A stretch of 16,327 nt of DNA. It comes from Chloroflexota bacterium (GTDB taxonomy: Bacteria; Chloroflexota; Anaerolineae; CG2-30-64-16). The DNA is taken from NCBI GenBank assembly GCA_029555885.1, contig JAKPQT010000738.1, positions 1 to 16,327 of the forward strand, written 5' to 3'. The notes under the pieces were generated by a model, which ran no database searches, was not told the DNA's origin, and saw only the letters and a program-made list of their open reading frames with translations. Of this stretch, positions 1-8,353 are shown piece after piece. The position numbers and the translations under genes were made by a program. Position 1 is the first letter of the stretch, and each line of letters opens with the position of its first letter.

Positions 1-1
1 C

Positions 2-265
2 GCATACCTCCGCCACCTGTTCAAGGCGCGCGAGATTCTCGGCCTGCACCTGGCGACGGTGCATAACGTCCATTTCATGCTGCGGTTGATGGAGGAAATT
101 CGCGAGCATATCACCGGCGGCACATTCCCGGCATTCCGCGCCGCGTTCCTGGCCGAATACGCGCTGCCCGACCAGGCCGTACGTCACGCCCAGCACGAAG
201 CCCGGCTAAAGAGTCGCAAGATTGAACCGCCAGGACGCGAAGAACGCAAAGCCGAAAAGTCATAA
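2..265 (+). CDS. tgt: Queuine tRNA-ribosyltransferase (TGT), C-terminal fragment
   Basis: This is the 3' end of a gene cut by the left window edge, with the frame starting at base 2 and 87 codons visible. TGT swaps guanine-34 in GUN anticodons for preQ1 (bacteria) during queuosine synthesis. The visible part matches the family's C-terminus: it reads AYLRHLFKAREILG, then ATVHNVHFMLRLMEEIRE. In characterised TGTs the His of the HN pair (here bases 62-64) is the fourth zinc ligand; the three Cys ligands and the catalytic Asp residues lie upstream of the window. After the conserved helix, the chain runs on into a short charged tail rich in Lys, Arg and Glu, which is common and variable. The stop TAA is at 263-265. 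uppP starts 51 nt downstream on the same strand, so the two may be co-transcribed. Recognition is by conserved sequence and is firm despite the truncation. Confidence 0.93.
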   Translation, partial: AYLRHLFKAREILGLHLATVHNVHFMLRLMEEIREHITGGTFPAFRAAFLAEYALPDQAVRHAQHEARLKSRKIEPPGREERKAEKS

Positions 266-316
266 GCGCTTGGCGCACTTCGGGTCTTCGCCGTTCCATG
301 TAGAGAAAGGCACGCC

Positions 317-1153
317 ATGAACCTGATTCAGGGGACCATTCTCGGCATCATCCAGGGGCTCACCGAATTCATCCCGGTCAGCAGCTCCGGCCATCTCGTC
401 CTCGTTCCCTGGGCCCTCAACTGGCCCGCGCCCAGTCTGCTTTTCGACACGATGGTCCACTGGGGCACGCTGCTGGCCGTCATCACCTACTTCTGGCGCG
501 ACTGGCTGGCTGTCATCCGAGGGTTCTTCTCCAGTCTGACCACGCGCGGTCCGTGGAACGCCGCACCGGGTGGGCGGCTGGCTGCGCTTGACAGCCGCCT
601 CGCCTGGGGCATCATCCTGGGCACGCTGCCTGCCGTGGTCCTCGGGGTGCTGTTCGATGAGTTTTTCGAGAGCCTGTTCGGCACGCCGGTGGCTGTCGCC
701 GCCTTCCTGTTCGTCACGGCGCTCATCCTGATTGTCAGCGAGCGGCTGGGACAGCGCACGCGCGAGTTGGACACGCTCAAGATCCCCGACGCGCTGGCCA
801 TCGGCGTGGCCCAGGCCCTCGCGATTGCACCCGGCATCAGCCGGTCGGGCGCGACCATTGCGACGGGGCTGGCGCGCGGCCTGACGCGCGAGGCTGCCGC
901 GCGCTTCAGCTTCATGCTGTCGGCCCCGATTATCGCCGGCGCCGGATCGCAGCAGTTGCTGAAGTTGCTGCTGAACAATGAGCCTGCGCCTGACCTGACC
1001 GTCGTCATCGCCGGCTTCTTGGCCGCGGCGATTGCCGGCTACCTGTGTATCCGCTACCTGCTGGCCTACTTGCGACAGGGCAAGCTGTATGTGTTCGCGG
1101 TGTACTGCATCGTCATCGGAGCCGCCGCGCTGTTGCTCTACGCCTTGCGGTAA
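317..1153 (+). CDS. uppP: Undecaprenyl-diphosphatase UppP (BacA family)
   Basis: This integral membrane phosphatase converts undecaprenyl diphosphate to the monophosphate, recycling the lipid carrier for peptidoglycan and other cell-wall polymers. Overexpression of the family gives bacitracin resistance. The 278-residue length is typical. Both signature regions are intact: near the N-terminus Q13-G-L-T-E17 followed by FIPVSSSGHL (SSSGH at 22-26), and PGISRSGAT at 172-180 with the catalytic-type Arg176. The rest is a series of hydrophobic segments, about eight membrane spans, for example around 200-215, 225-250 and 255-275. The ATG at 317 has an AAAGG Shine-Dalgarno at 306-310 with six nt spacing, which supports this start. 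No other cell-wall gene is adjacent; tgt lies upstream. The 3' end is followed directly by an inverted-repeat element at 1158-1293. Family assignment is very secure. Confidence 0.96.
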   Translation: MNLIQGTILGIIQGLTEFIPVSSSGHLVLVPWALNWPAPSLLFDTMVHWGTLLAVITYFWRDWLAVIRGFFSSLTTRGPWNAAPGGRLAALDSRLAWGIILGTLPAVVLGVLFDEFFESLFGTPVAVAAFLFVTALILIVSERLGQRTRELDTLKIPDALAIGVAQALAIAPGISRSGATIATGLARGLTREAAARFSFMLSAPIIAGAGSQQLLKLLLNNEPAPDLTVVIAGFLAAAIAGYLCIRYLLAYLRQGKLYVFAVYCIVIGAAALLLYALR

Positions 1154-1157
1154 GTAG

Positions 1158-1293
1158 CCTCACCCCCCCGGCCCCTTCTCCTGAGTGAGCAAACCTCCGG
1201 TTCACCCACTCAAGAGAGGGGGAGATGAACGCATACTCCCCCTCTCCTGAAGACCGGGCAGTTTCGGTCTTCAGGAGAAGGGGTCGGGGGTGG
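1158..1293. repeat. Nested inverted-repeat element downstream of uppP
   Basis: This non-coding element is built from nested inverted repeats. The outer arms are 1158-1184 (CTCACCC...CTTCTCCTGA) and 1271-1293 (TCAGGAGAAGGGG...GGTGG), an imperfect reverse complement. A middle pair, AGAGGGGGAG ending at 1224 and CTCCCCCTCT starting at 1236, forms a second hairpin. A third hairpin has perfect 14-bp arms at 1243-1256 and 1265-1278 around an 8-nt loop. The arms share the core CTCCTGA/TCAGGAG, so alternative foldings are possible. There is no U-tract after any arm, so a classical intrinsic terminator is not seen. The composition (CCCC-CTTCTCC type) resembles short dispersed repeats that recur in some high-GC genomes; mobility is an inference. 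It ends only seven bases before the chosen start of the next gene. Confidence 0.75.
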
Positions 1294-1299
1294 TGGTCG

Positions 1300-2124
1300 A
1301 TGAAGAGTCCTGAAATGCGTCGGCATCGCCTGTTGATTCTGCCCCTGCTCCTCTTGCTGCTGCTCACGCTCGCGTCCTGTACGACGCAGAGCGTAGCAAC
1401 ACCCGCGCCCGCTGCACTGCGCATCGCCGGCTCCACGAGCATGGCCGCGGCGCTCAATGAGCTGGCAGCGGCGTACCAGGCACGCCAGCCGCACGTTCTG
1501 GTGGATGTGCGCGGGGGCGGGTCGAGTGCGGGCGTGGCCGAGCTGCGCCGCGGGGCGGTGGACCTTGCGGCTGTCGCGTGGCTGGCGCCGGACGCGGCCG
1601 CCCCGACCGGCCTGTCCGCTGTGCCGGTGGGCCGTGACGCGGTGGCAGTCATCGTCCATCCCGAAAATCCTGTTTCCGGGCTGACCATCCTCCAACTGCG
1701 CGCACTCTATCGCGGGGAGACGCTCGACTGGGCCGCGCTGGGTGGCGAAGGCGGCGAGCCGCGGCTGGTGAGCCGCGAGGAAGGCTCCGGCACGCGGGCC
1801 GCGTTCGAGGCCCTGGTCATGGGCGGCGACCGCGTAACCCTGAATGCCATCGTCATGCCCAATTCGTCTGCGGTGGTCGATTACGTTGCCCGCCATCGCA
1901 CGGCCGTTGGCTATGTGAGCATGACTGCCGTGACAGGGGATGTTCGGGCTGTGCCGGTGGAAGGGGTCATGCCTGCGGCCACCAGCGAAGCCTACCACCT
2001 GCTGCGCACGCTCTACCTCTACATGCCCGCCCGCCCCTCGAAGGAAGCCCGCGCATTCGTCGAGTTCGTGCTTGGCCCCGCCGGTCAAGCGATTATCGCT
2101 CGCCACCACGCGCCCATCCGCTGA
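1300..2124 (+). CDS. PstS-like periplasmic solute-binding lipoprotein
   Basis: This is a 274-residue secreted binding protein of the phosphate-binding (PBP-like, PstS) fold. A lipoprotein signal peptide is clear: basic n-region MRRHR, a Leu-rich core, then the lipobox LASC with Cys27 as the lipidation site. Two family motifs follow: AGSTSMAAALNELA (43-56) and GGGSSAG, which line the anion pocket in PstS, and SREEGSGTR (158-166), the second phosphate-loop motif. Family members bind phosphate or related oxyanions, but the ligand here is not proven. The expected partners pstC, pstA, pstB and phoU are absent from both sides, so it is an orphan here. The start is uncertain: the frame stays open back to an ATG at 1225 inside the repeat element, while ATG 1300 or ATG 1315 precede the signal peptide directly. 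I chose 1300; no strong ribosome site is visible for any of them. Confidence 0.82.
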   Translation: MKSPEMRRHRLLILPLLLLLLLTLASCTTQSVATPAPAALRIAGSTSMAAALNELAAAYQARQPHVLVDVRGGGSSAGVAELRRGAVDLAAVAWLAPDAAAPTGLSAVPVGRDAVAVIVHPENPVSGLTILQLRALYRGETLDWAALGGEGGEPRLVSREEGSGTRAAFEALVMGGDRVTLNAIVMPNSSAVVDYVARHRTAVGYVSMTAVTGDVRAVPVEGVMPAATSEAYHLLRTLYLYMPARPSKEARAFVEFVLGPAGQAIIARHHAPIR

Positions 2125-2164
2125 AGATCCAGACAGCAACCTCGTACAAGCCCCCATACCGAAT

Positions 2165-2192
2165 TTGCATTCTGCCAGAAGCCTCATATAAT
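2165..2192 (+). promoter_or_regulatory. Candidate sigma-70-type promoter for the marR-ABC operon
   Basis: A perfect -10 hexamer TATAAT lies at 2187-2192, with a weak -35-like TTGCAT at 2165-2170 and a 16-nt spacer. This sits in a markedly AT-rich patch in otherwise GC-rich DNA and ends 32 nt before the marR start. The expected transcription start is near 2199. No terminator is visible between the preceding lipoprotein stop (2124) and this site. Confidence 0.6.
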
Positions 2193-2208
2193 ACTTAACC
2201 AGCTAACT
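2193..2208. promoter_or_regulatory. Possible MarR operator (imperfect dyad over the start site)
   Basis: The 16-nt stretch ACTTAACCAGCTAACT is an imperfect inverted repeat built on TTA-N6-TAA (2195-2197 and 2204-2206), with mismatches at three pairs. It lies immediately after the -10 box, over the predicted transcription start, where an autorepressing MarR protein commonly binds. The symmetry is modest, so this is a suggestion from position and partial symmetry only. Confidence 0.3.
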
Positions 2209-2224
2209 TTATACAGGTGAAGTG

Positions 2225-2719
2225 ATGATAACTGAGGATCAACCAAGACTGGGCCGGCTGCTGGCGCACGTCTGCCGCCTGCATCACACACGCGCCGATC
2301 AGCTCATGGAACAGATCGGCCTGTACCGAGGGCAGGCCTTTCTGCTGATGAATCTCTCGGAACAAGACAACATGACTCATTCGGAGATTGCCGAACGGCT
2401 GAAAATCTCTCCCGCAGCCGCAACCAAGGTGATCAAACGCATGGAGCAGGCCGGCTACGTGGAGCGTCGGACAGATGCGAGCGACGAGCGCGTCTCGCGC
2501 GTGTATCTGTGCGACAAGGGCCGGGCGCTCATTGCCCAAATTCATGAGACGTTTGGGGAGCTGGAGCGCGTGCTGATTGCAGGGCTGACCGAGGCCGAGA
2601 TTCAGCAGATGCGGACGATCCTCACCCGAATGCAGGCGAACCTTGAGCAGAATCGCGCCATCGAACCCGACGCCATCCCAGAACCTGAAGCCGAGTCTCT
2701 GGTTAAGGAGCAACTGTGA
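2225..2719 (+). CDS. MarR-family transcriptional regulator
   Basis: This is a 164-residue winged helix-turn-helix regulator. The N-terminal helices hold the dimer interface. The DNA-binding part spans about residues 50-100: MTHSEIAERLKIS leads into the recognition helix PAAATKVIKRMEQAGYVER, and the wing carries the typical DASDERVSRVYL strand pair. A C-terminal coiled region, roughly 105-145, completes the dimer. MarR proteins usually repress an adjacent exporter and release DNA when a small phenolic or lipophilic ligand binds. The neighbours fit this: two exporter half-genes follow with translational coupling. ATG 2225 was chosen over the GTG at 2222 because AGGTGA (2215-2220) gives a four-nt spacer to the ATG. 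The stop TGA overlaps the next gene's GTG start. The family is secure; the ligand is unknown. Confidence 0.93.
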   Translation: MITEDQPRLGRLLAHVCRLHHTRADQLMEQIGLYRGQAFLLMNLSEQDNMTHSEIAERLKISPAAATKVIKRMEQAGYVERRTDASDERVSRVYLCDKGRALIAQIHETFGELERVLIAGLTEAEIQQMRTILTRMQANLEQNRAIEPDAIPEPEAESLVKEQL

Positions 2720-4464
2720 TCAAAAAACTCGCTCCCTTCATCGGCCAATACCGGAAATACGTCATCCTGACACCCATCTTCATCCTGCTCGACGTGCTGG
2801 CCGAGTTGAGCATGCCCCTGCTTATGTCGCGCATCGTCGATATCGGCATCGTCAATCAGGATGTCAACTTCATTATCCGGATTGGCATCTACATGGTGCT
2901 GCTGGCCCTGGCAGGCATCGTATCAGGCACCATCTTCATGCGGCTGTCGATTGTGGGCAGCATGGGCTTTGGCGCGAACTTGCGCGACGCGCTGTTCGCC
3001 AAAGTCCAGGAGTTCTCGTTCACCAACATCGACCGCTTCAGCACGGCCTCCCTGGTGACCCGGCTGACCAACGACGTGAACAACCTGCAAATGACGTTTA
3101 TGATGGCGCTGCGCATGTTGTTCCGCTCCCCGCTGATGCTCATCATCGCCTTCATCCTGGCCTTCAACATCAACAGGGAACTTTCCGTGGTGCTGGGGGT
3201 CGCGCTGCCGATCCTGGCCGTGGGCGTTGCGCTGATTCTGCGGACCGCCATCCGCCGCTTCTCCATCGTGCAGGAGCGCATCGACGCCATCAACAGCACG
3301 CTGCAGGAAAACCTCATCGGCCAGCGGGTCGTCAAGGCATTCGTCCGCGCCGACTACGAGACCAGCGAGTTCCAGAAGGACAACGATGCACTGACCAAAG
3401 CCTTCATCAACGCGGTCAGCATCGCCATCCTCAACTTCCCGCTGATGATGCTGGTCATGAACGGCGCGACGCTGGTGATTCTCTGGCAGGGCGGGCACAT
3501 GGTCTTCGGCGGCACGCTCGGCGCCGGCGAGCTGATCAGCTTCATCAGCTATGTGACGCAGATTCTGTTCAGCATCATGATGGTGTCCTTCGTCTTTGTG
3601 ATGTCGGCCCGCGCGAAGGCCAGCGGCGAGCGCGTGCTGGAGGTTCTGGAGACGACGGTCGACATCAAAGATGCTGAAGACCTGCCGGTTGAGACGCGGC
3701 GGCCGCACGTCACCCGCGGCAAGGTCGAGTTCCGCGAGGTGGACTTCAAGTACAGCCGCACCGACACCAGCGAGGATGTCCTGAAAGACATCACCTTCAC
3801 AGTCCAGCCCGGCGAGGTGGTCGGCGTGATCGGCGGGACCGGCACAGGCAAGTCCACGCTGGTCAACCTCATCCCCCGGCTCTACGATGTGACCGCGGGC
3901 GCAGTCCTCGTCGATGACATCGACGTGCGCGATTACGCCCTGGAGGACCTGCGTGAGGGGATCGGGGTGGTGCTCCAACAGAACACGCTCTTCTCCGGCA
4001 CCATCCGCGAGAACCTCATGTGGGGGCGGACAGATGCCACGCAGGAGGAAATCGAGACTGCGGCGCGCGATGCGCAGGCGCACGACTTCATCATGTCCTT
4101 CCCTGCCGGCTATGACACCGAGCTGGGCCAGGGCGGCGTCAACCTGTCCGGCGGGCAGAAGCAGCGCCTTACCATCGCCCGCGCCATGGTCAAGAACCCC
4201 AAGATCCTGATCCTGGATGACAGCACCAGTGCGGTGGATTCCGCCACCGAAGCGCGCATCCGGGAGTCTTTCTATCGCAACCTGGCCCAGACGACGGTCT
4301 TCATCATCGCGCAGCGACTCAGCTCAGTACGGGATGCCGACAAGATTATCGTGCTCGATGATGGCAAGATTGTGGGCATGGGCGACCATCGCACGCTGCT
4401 GGCGACGAACGCCGTCTATCAGGAAATCCACCAATCGCAGCAGGAAGGGGTGCTGGCGCAATGA
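2716..4464 (+). CDS. Heterodimeric ABC exporter, half with the degenerate ATP site
   Basis: This 582-residue half-transporter has an N-terminal exporter membrane domain (about 1-310, six spans) and a C-terminal nucleotide-binding domain. Walker A is G373-GTGTGK-S380 and the signature is the canonical LSGGQ (477-481). The hydrolysis residues are altered: Walker B reads ILILDDSTSAVD, so the catalytic Glu position is Asp502, and the switch His is Gln533 (IIAQRLSS). This matches the degenerate-site subunit of asymmetric exporters such as TM287/TM288, BmrCD and LmrCD. It would contribute its intact LSGGQ to the competent site of its partner. The GTG start at 2716 overlaps the marR stop and has a strong TAAGGAG (2704-2710) with five nt spacing. 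The stop overlaps the next gene's ATG. Substrate is unknown; multidrug or lipid export is the family expectation. Confidence 0.93.
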   Translation: MIKKLAPFIGQYRKYVILTPIFILLDVLAELSMPLLMSRIVDIGIVNQDVNFIIRIGIYMVLLALAGIVSGTIFMRLSIVGSMGFGANLRDALFAKVQEFSFTNIDRFSTASLVTRLTNDVNNLQMTFMMALRMLFRSPLMLIIAFILAFNINRELSVVLGVALPILAVGVALILRTAIRRFSIVQERIDAINSTLQENLIGQRVVKAFVRADYETSEFQKDNDALTKAFINAVSIAILNFPLMMLVMNGATLVILWQGGHMVFGGTLGAGELISFISYVTQILFSIMMVSFVFVMSARAKASGERVLEVLETTVDIKDAEDLPVETRRPHVTRGKVEFREVDFKYSRTDTSEDVLKDITFTVQPGEVVGVIGGTGTGKSTLVNLIPRLYDVTAGAVLVDDIDVRDYALEDLREGIGVVLQQNTLFSGTIRENLMWGRTDATQEEIETAARDAQAHDFIMSFPAGYDTELGQGGVNLSGGQKQRLTIARAMVKNPKILILDDSTSAVDSATEARIRESFYRNLAQTTVFIIAQRLSSVRDADKIIVLDDGKIVGMGDHRTLLATNAVYQEIHQSQQEGVLAQ

Positions 4465-6410
4465 CAGTAGCACGCAACACAGACACACGCAAACCACCGG
4501 CGCCCGCGGGCCAAGGCCGCCCCGGCCAGGGTGGTCACGGCCCCGGCCCTTTCCGCGGCAGCTTCCAGAAGCCCAAAGATGCGCGCAAGGTCATTTTGCG
4601 CCTCCTGGGTTACCTCAAGCGGCGCAGCCTGCTGCTACTTGTTGTCCTGTTCTTAATGCTGGTCAGCACAGTCAGCGGCCTGGCGGGCAACTACTTCCTG
4701 AAGCCGCTCATCAACGACTACATCCTGCCGGGCAACTTCTCCGGCCTGCTTGGCGCGCTGGCGATCCTGGGCGGGATCTACCTGGTCGGGACCGTCGCCG
4801 CGTACGGCCAGCAGCGCATCATGGTGCAGGTGGCCCAGCGCACGACGAACACCATGCGCCGCGATCTCTTCGCCAAGATGCAGAGCCTGCCGCTGCGCTA
4901 CTTCGACAGCCACACCCACGGCGAGCTGATGAGCCGCTACACCAACGATGTGGACACCCTGCAGATGGCGCTGGAGCAGAGCCTCGTGCAGCTTGTCTCC
5001 AGCGCAGTAACCTTTGTCGGCGCGGCGATCATGATGATCATCCTCAGCCCCATCCTTTCGCTCGTGACCGGCGGGGTCATCGTCATCATGGTCATCATCA
5101 TGCGCGTCCTGACCGACCGCAGCCGCAAGAACTTCCTGGCCCAGCAGCGCAACCTGGGCGTCGTCAACGGCTACATCGAGGAAATAGTGGAGGGGCTGAA
5201 GGTCGTCAAGGTCTTCAACCATGAACGCCAGGCCATCGCAGGCTTCAAGGAGCGGAACGAGACGTACCGTGTGGCCGCCACCGATGCCAACTTCTACGCA
5301 TCCGTCATGTTCCCGGTCATGGGCAACCTCAACAACATTGCCTATGCCGCAACGGCCATGGTCGGCGGGCTGCTGTCCGTCTGGGGCCGCTTTGACATCG
5401 GTTCACTGGCCGCCTTCCTGCAGTATGCGCGGCAGGTCGGCTTCCCGGTGCAGCAGATTGCCAACCAGTTCAACGCGGTCATGTCGGCGCTCGCGGGCGC
5501 TGAACGGGTCTTCGAAGTGATGGATGAACAGCCCGAAGTAGACGAGGGCCAGGTCGTCATCGTGGGAACGACCAAGCTCGCGGACGGCAGCTTCGAGGTC
5601 AACCGCAACGGCGACCGCCCCACCCACTGGGCGTGGCAGGTGCCGCAGCCCGATGGCTCGGTGCAGTACGTCGAGCTGCGGGGTGACGTGCGCTTCCACA
5701 ATGTCACGTTCGGCTATGAGCCCGGCCAGGTCGTGCTGCGCAACGTCTCGCTGTATGCCAAGCCGGGCCAGAAGATTGCCTTCGTGGGTTCCACCGGCGC
5801 GGGCAAGACCACCATTACGAACCTGATCAACCGCTTCTATGAAATCCAGGAAGGCAGCATCACGTTCGACGGCATCGACATCCGGCACATCCGCAAGGAC
5901 TGCCTGCGCAATTCCATCGGCATCGTGCTCCAGGATACGCACCTGTTCACCGGCACCGTGATGGATAACATCCGCTACGGCCGGCTGGAGGCCACCGACG
6001 AGGAGTGCATCCAGGCTGCCAAGAGCGCCAACGCCCACTCGTTCATCCGGCGTCTGCCGCAGGGGTATCAGACGGTCATCACGGGCGACGGCGCAAACCT
6101 CTCGCAGGGCCAGCGCCAGTTGCTCGCCATCGCGCGCACGGCAGTCTCCGACCCGCCGGTCATGATCCTGGACGAGGCGACCAGTTCCATCGATACCCGC
6201 ACGGAGCGGCATATCGAGCTGGGCATGGATGCCCTGATGAAAGATCGCACCGTGTTCGTCATCGCGCACCGGCTCTCGACCGTCCGCAATGCCAACGCCA
6301 TCATCGTGATCGAAGGCGGCGAGATCATCGAGCGCGGCGACCATGACGACCTGCTGACGCAGCGCGGCCGCTACTACCAGCTGTACACGGGGCAGTTCGA
6401 GCTGAACTAA
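4461..6410 (+). CDS. Heterodimeric ABC exporter, catalytically competent half
   Basis: This 649-residue partner of the preceding half-transporter begins with a Gly/Pro-rich hydrophilic tail of about 45 residues, then six membrane spans (about 50-340), an extra segment of about 45 residues (roughly 358-405, containing the patch THWAWQVPQPDGSVQ) and the nucleotide-binding domain. Walker A is G443-STGAGK-T450, Walker B is MILDEATSSID with catalytic Glu572, and the switch His603 is present. The signature is degenerate, LSQGQ (547-551). The two signatures and two Walker B sites therefore complement each other: one good site (this Walker A/B with the partner's LSGGQ) and one degenerate site. The extra segment before the ATPase domain also occurs in related exporters and is not unique. 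The ATG overlaps the upstream stop (ATGA). Purine-rich AAGGGG lies at 4445-4450. An obligate heterodimer is inferred. Confidence 0.93.
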   Translation: MTVARNTDTRKPPAPAGQGRPGQGGHGPGPFRGSFQKPKDARKVILRLLGYLKRRSLLLLVVLFLMLVSTVSGLAGNYFLKPLINDYILPGNFSGLLGALAILGGIYLVGTVAAYGQQRIMVQVAQRTTNTMRRDLFAKMQSLPLRYFDSHTHGELMSRYTNDVDTLQMALEQSLVQLVSSAVTFVGAAIMMIILSPILSLVTGGVIVIMVIIMRVLTDRSRKNFLAQQRNLGVVNGYIEEIVEGLKVVKVFNHERQAIAGFKERNETYRVAATDANFYASVMFPVMGNLNNIAYAATAMVGGLLSVWGRFDIGSLAAFLQYARQVGFPVQQIANQFNAVMSALAGAERVFEVMDEQPEVDEGQVVIVGTTKLADGSFEVNRNGDRPTHWAWQVPQPDGSVQYVELRGDVRFHNVTFGYEPGQVVLRNVSLYAKPGQKIAFVGSTGAGKTTITNLINRFYEIQEGSITFDGIDIRHIRKDCLRNSIGIVLQDTHLFTGTVMDNIRYGRLEATDEECIQAAKSANAHSFIRRLPQGYQTVITGDGANLSQGQRQLLAIARTAVSDPPVMILDEATSSIDTRTERHIELGMDALMKDRTVFVIAHRLSTVRNANAIIVIEGGEIIERGDHDDLLTQRGRYYQLYTGQFELN

Positions 6411-6420
6411 CGGGAAAATC

Positions 6421-6493
6421 TGGAGTCGAGGCTTCAGCCGGTTAGGTTGTGGACGTGCACAGCCTGCCTGACCGGCTAAAAGCTTCGACTCCA
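6421..6493. repeat. Long imperfect hairpin after the ABC operon
   Basis: Arms 6421-6446 and 6467-6493 are imperfect reverse complements. Both outer ends are TGGAGTCGA/TCGACTCCA and both inner ends CAGCCGGTTAGG/CCTGACCGGCT. Only one bulge, one true mismatch and two G-U-type differences occur over about 26 pairs. It begins ten nt after the stop of the second ABC gene. No U-run follows, so it is not a classical intrinsic terminator. It could stabilise mRNA 3' ends or be a dispersed REP-like palindrome. Confidence 0.7.
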
Positions 6494-6552
6494 ATAGTTG
6501 GCAAGCCCGCTTAATCGCGAATACCTTCGTAGTTGGTAGTCCGTCATTCCTA

Positions 6553-6569
6553 ATTCATCATTCATCATT
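6553..6569. repeat. Short tandem repeat (ATTCATC, about 2.4 copies)
   Basis: ATTCATC occurs twice in tandem at 6553-6559 and 6560-6566, followed by ATT. It lies in the AT-rich spacer just upstream of the candidate nusA promoter. No function is evident. Confidence 0.5.
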
Positions 6570-6572
6570 AAC

Positions 6573-6601
6573 TTGCATTCTCACGCGCCTTGTGGTAAAC
6601 T
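6573..6601 (+). promoter_or_regulatory. Candidate promoter for the nusA-ribF operon
   Basis: TTGCAT (6573-6578) and TAAACT (6596-6601) are separated by 17 nt, and the -10 is preceded by TG-N (6593-6595), an extended -10 arrangement. Transcription would start near 6608 and leave a leader of about 100 nt before nusA. The -35 is the same TTGCAT seen ahead of the marR operon. No competing promoter is obvious between the ABC genes and nusA. Confidence 0.5.
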
Positions 6602-6639
6602 CGGTTCATTGTTAGCCTTCAGGCACCGTGATTTCGAGG

Positions 6640-6668
6640 AAGTGGGGACAACCCCACTTTCTTTGTTA
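6640..6668 (+). terminator. Terminator-like hairpin (possible attenuator) in the nusA leader
   Basis: A perfect 8-bp stem AAGTGGGG / CCCCACTT (6640-6647 and 6652-6659) closes an ACAA loop and is followed by a U-rich run (TTTCTTTGTTATT from 6658). This is the architecture of an intrinsic terminator. It lies downstream of the candidate promoter and 44 nt before the chosen nusA start, so it could attenuate the operon. It could alternatively end upstream transcripts arriving from the ABC genes. Confidence 0.55.
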
Positions 6669-6711
6669 TTCGGGGCCAGAGATGCAGGATGCAACAGGAG
6701 TGGTTTACGGG

Positions 6712-8352
<1,641 letters not shown>

Positions 8353-8353
8353 G

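Noticed and set aside
1158..1293. CRISPR array
   Set aside because: The repeats are inverted and nested, not direct and evenly spaced, and no cas gene is present.
1225..1299. N-terminal extension of the PstS-like protein from ATG 1225
   Set aside because: It would translate the inverted-repeat element and place about 35 residues before the lipoprotein signal peptide; a signal peptide should be N-terminal.
2923..4083. 386-codon and other open frames antisense to the ABC genes
   Set aside because: They mirror the codon bias of the real genes and show His/Asp/Gln-rich, motif-free sequence.
6628..6711. NusA start at GTG 6628 or ATG 6682
   Set aside because: The extra residues do not resemble NusA, and from 6628 the coding region would include the leader hairpin. 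Homology starts at MRNEL (6712).
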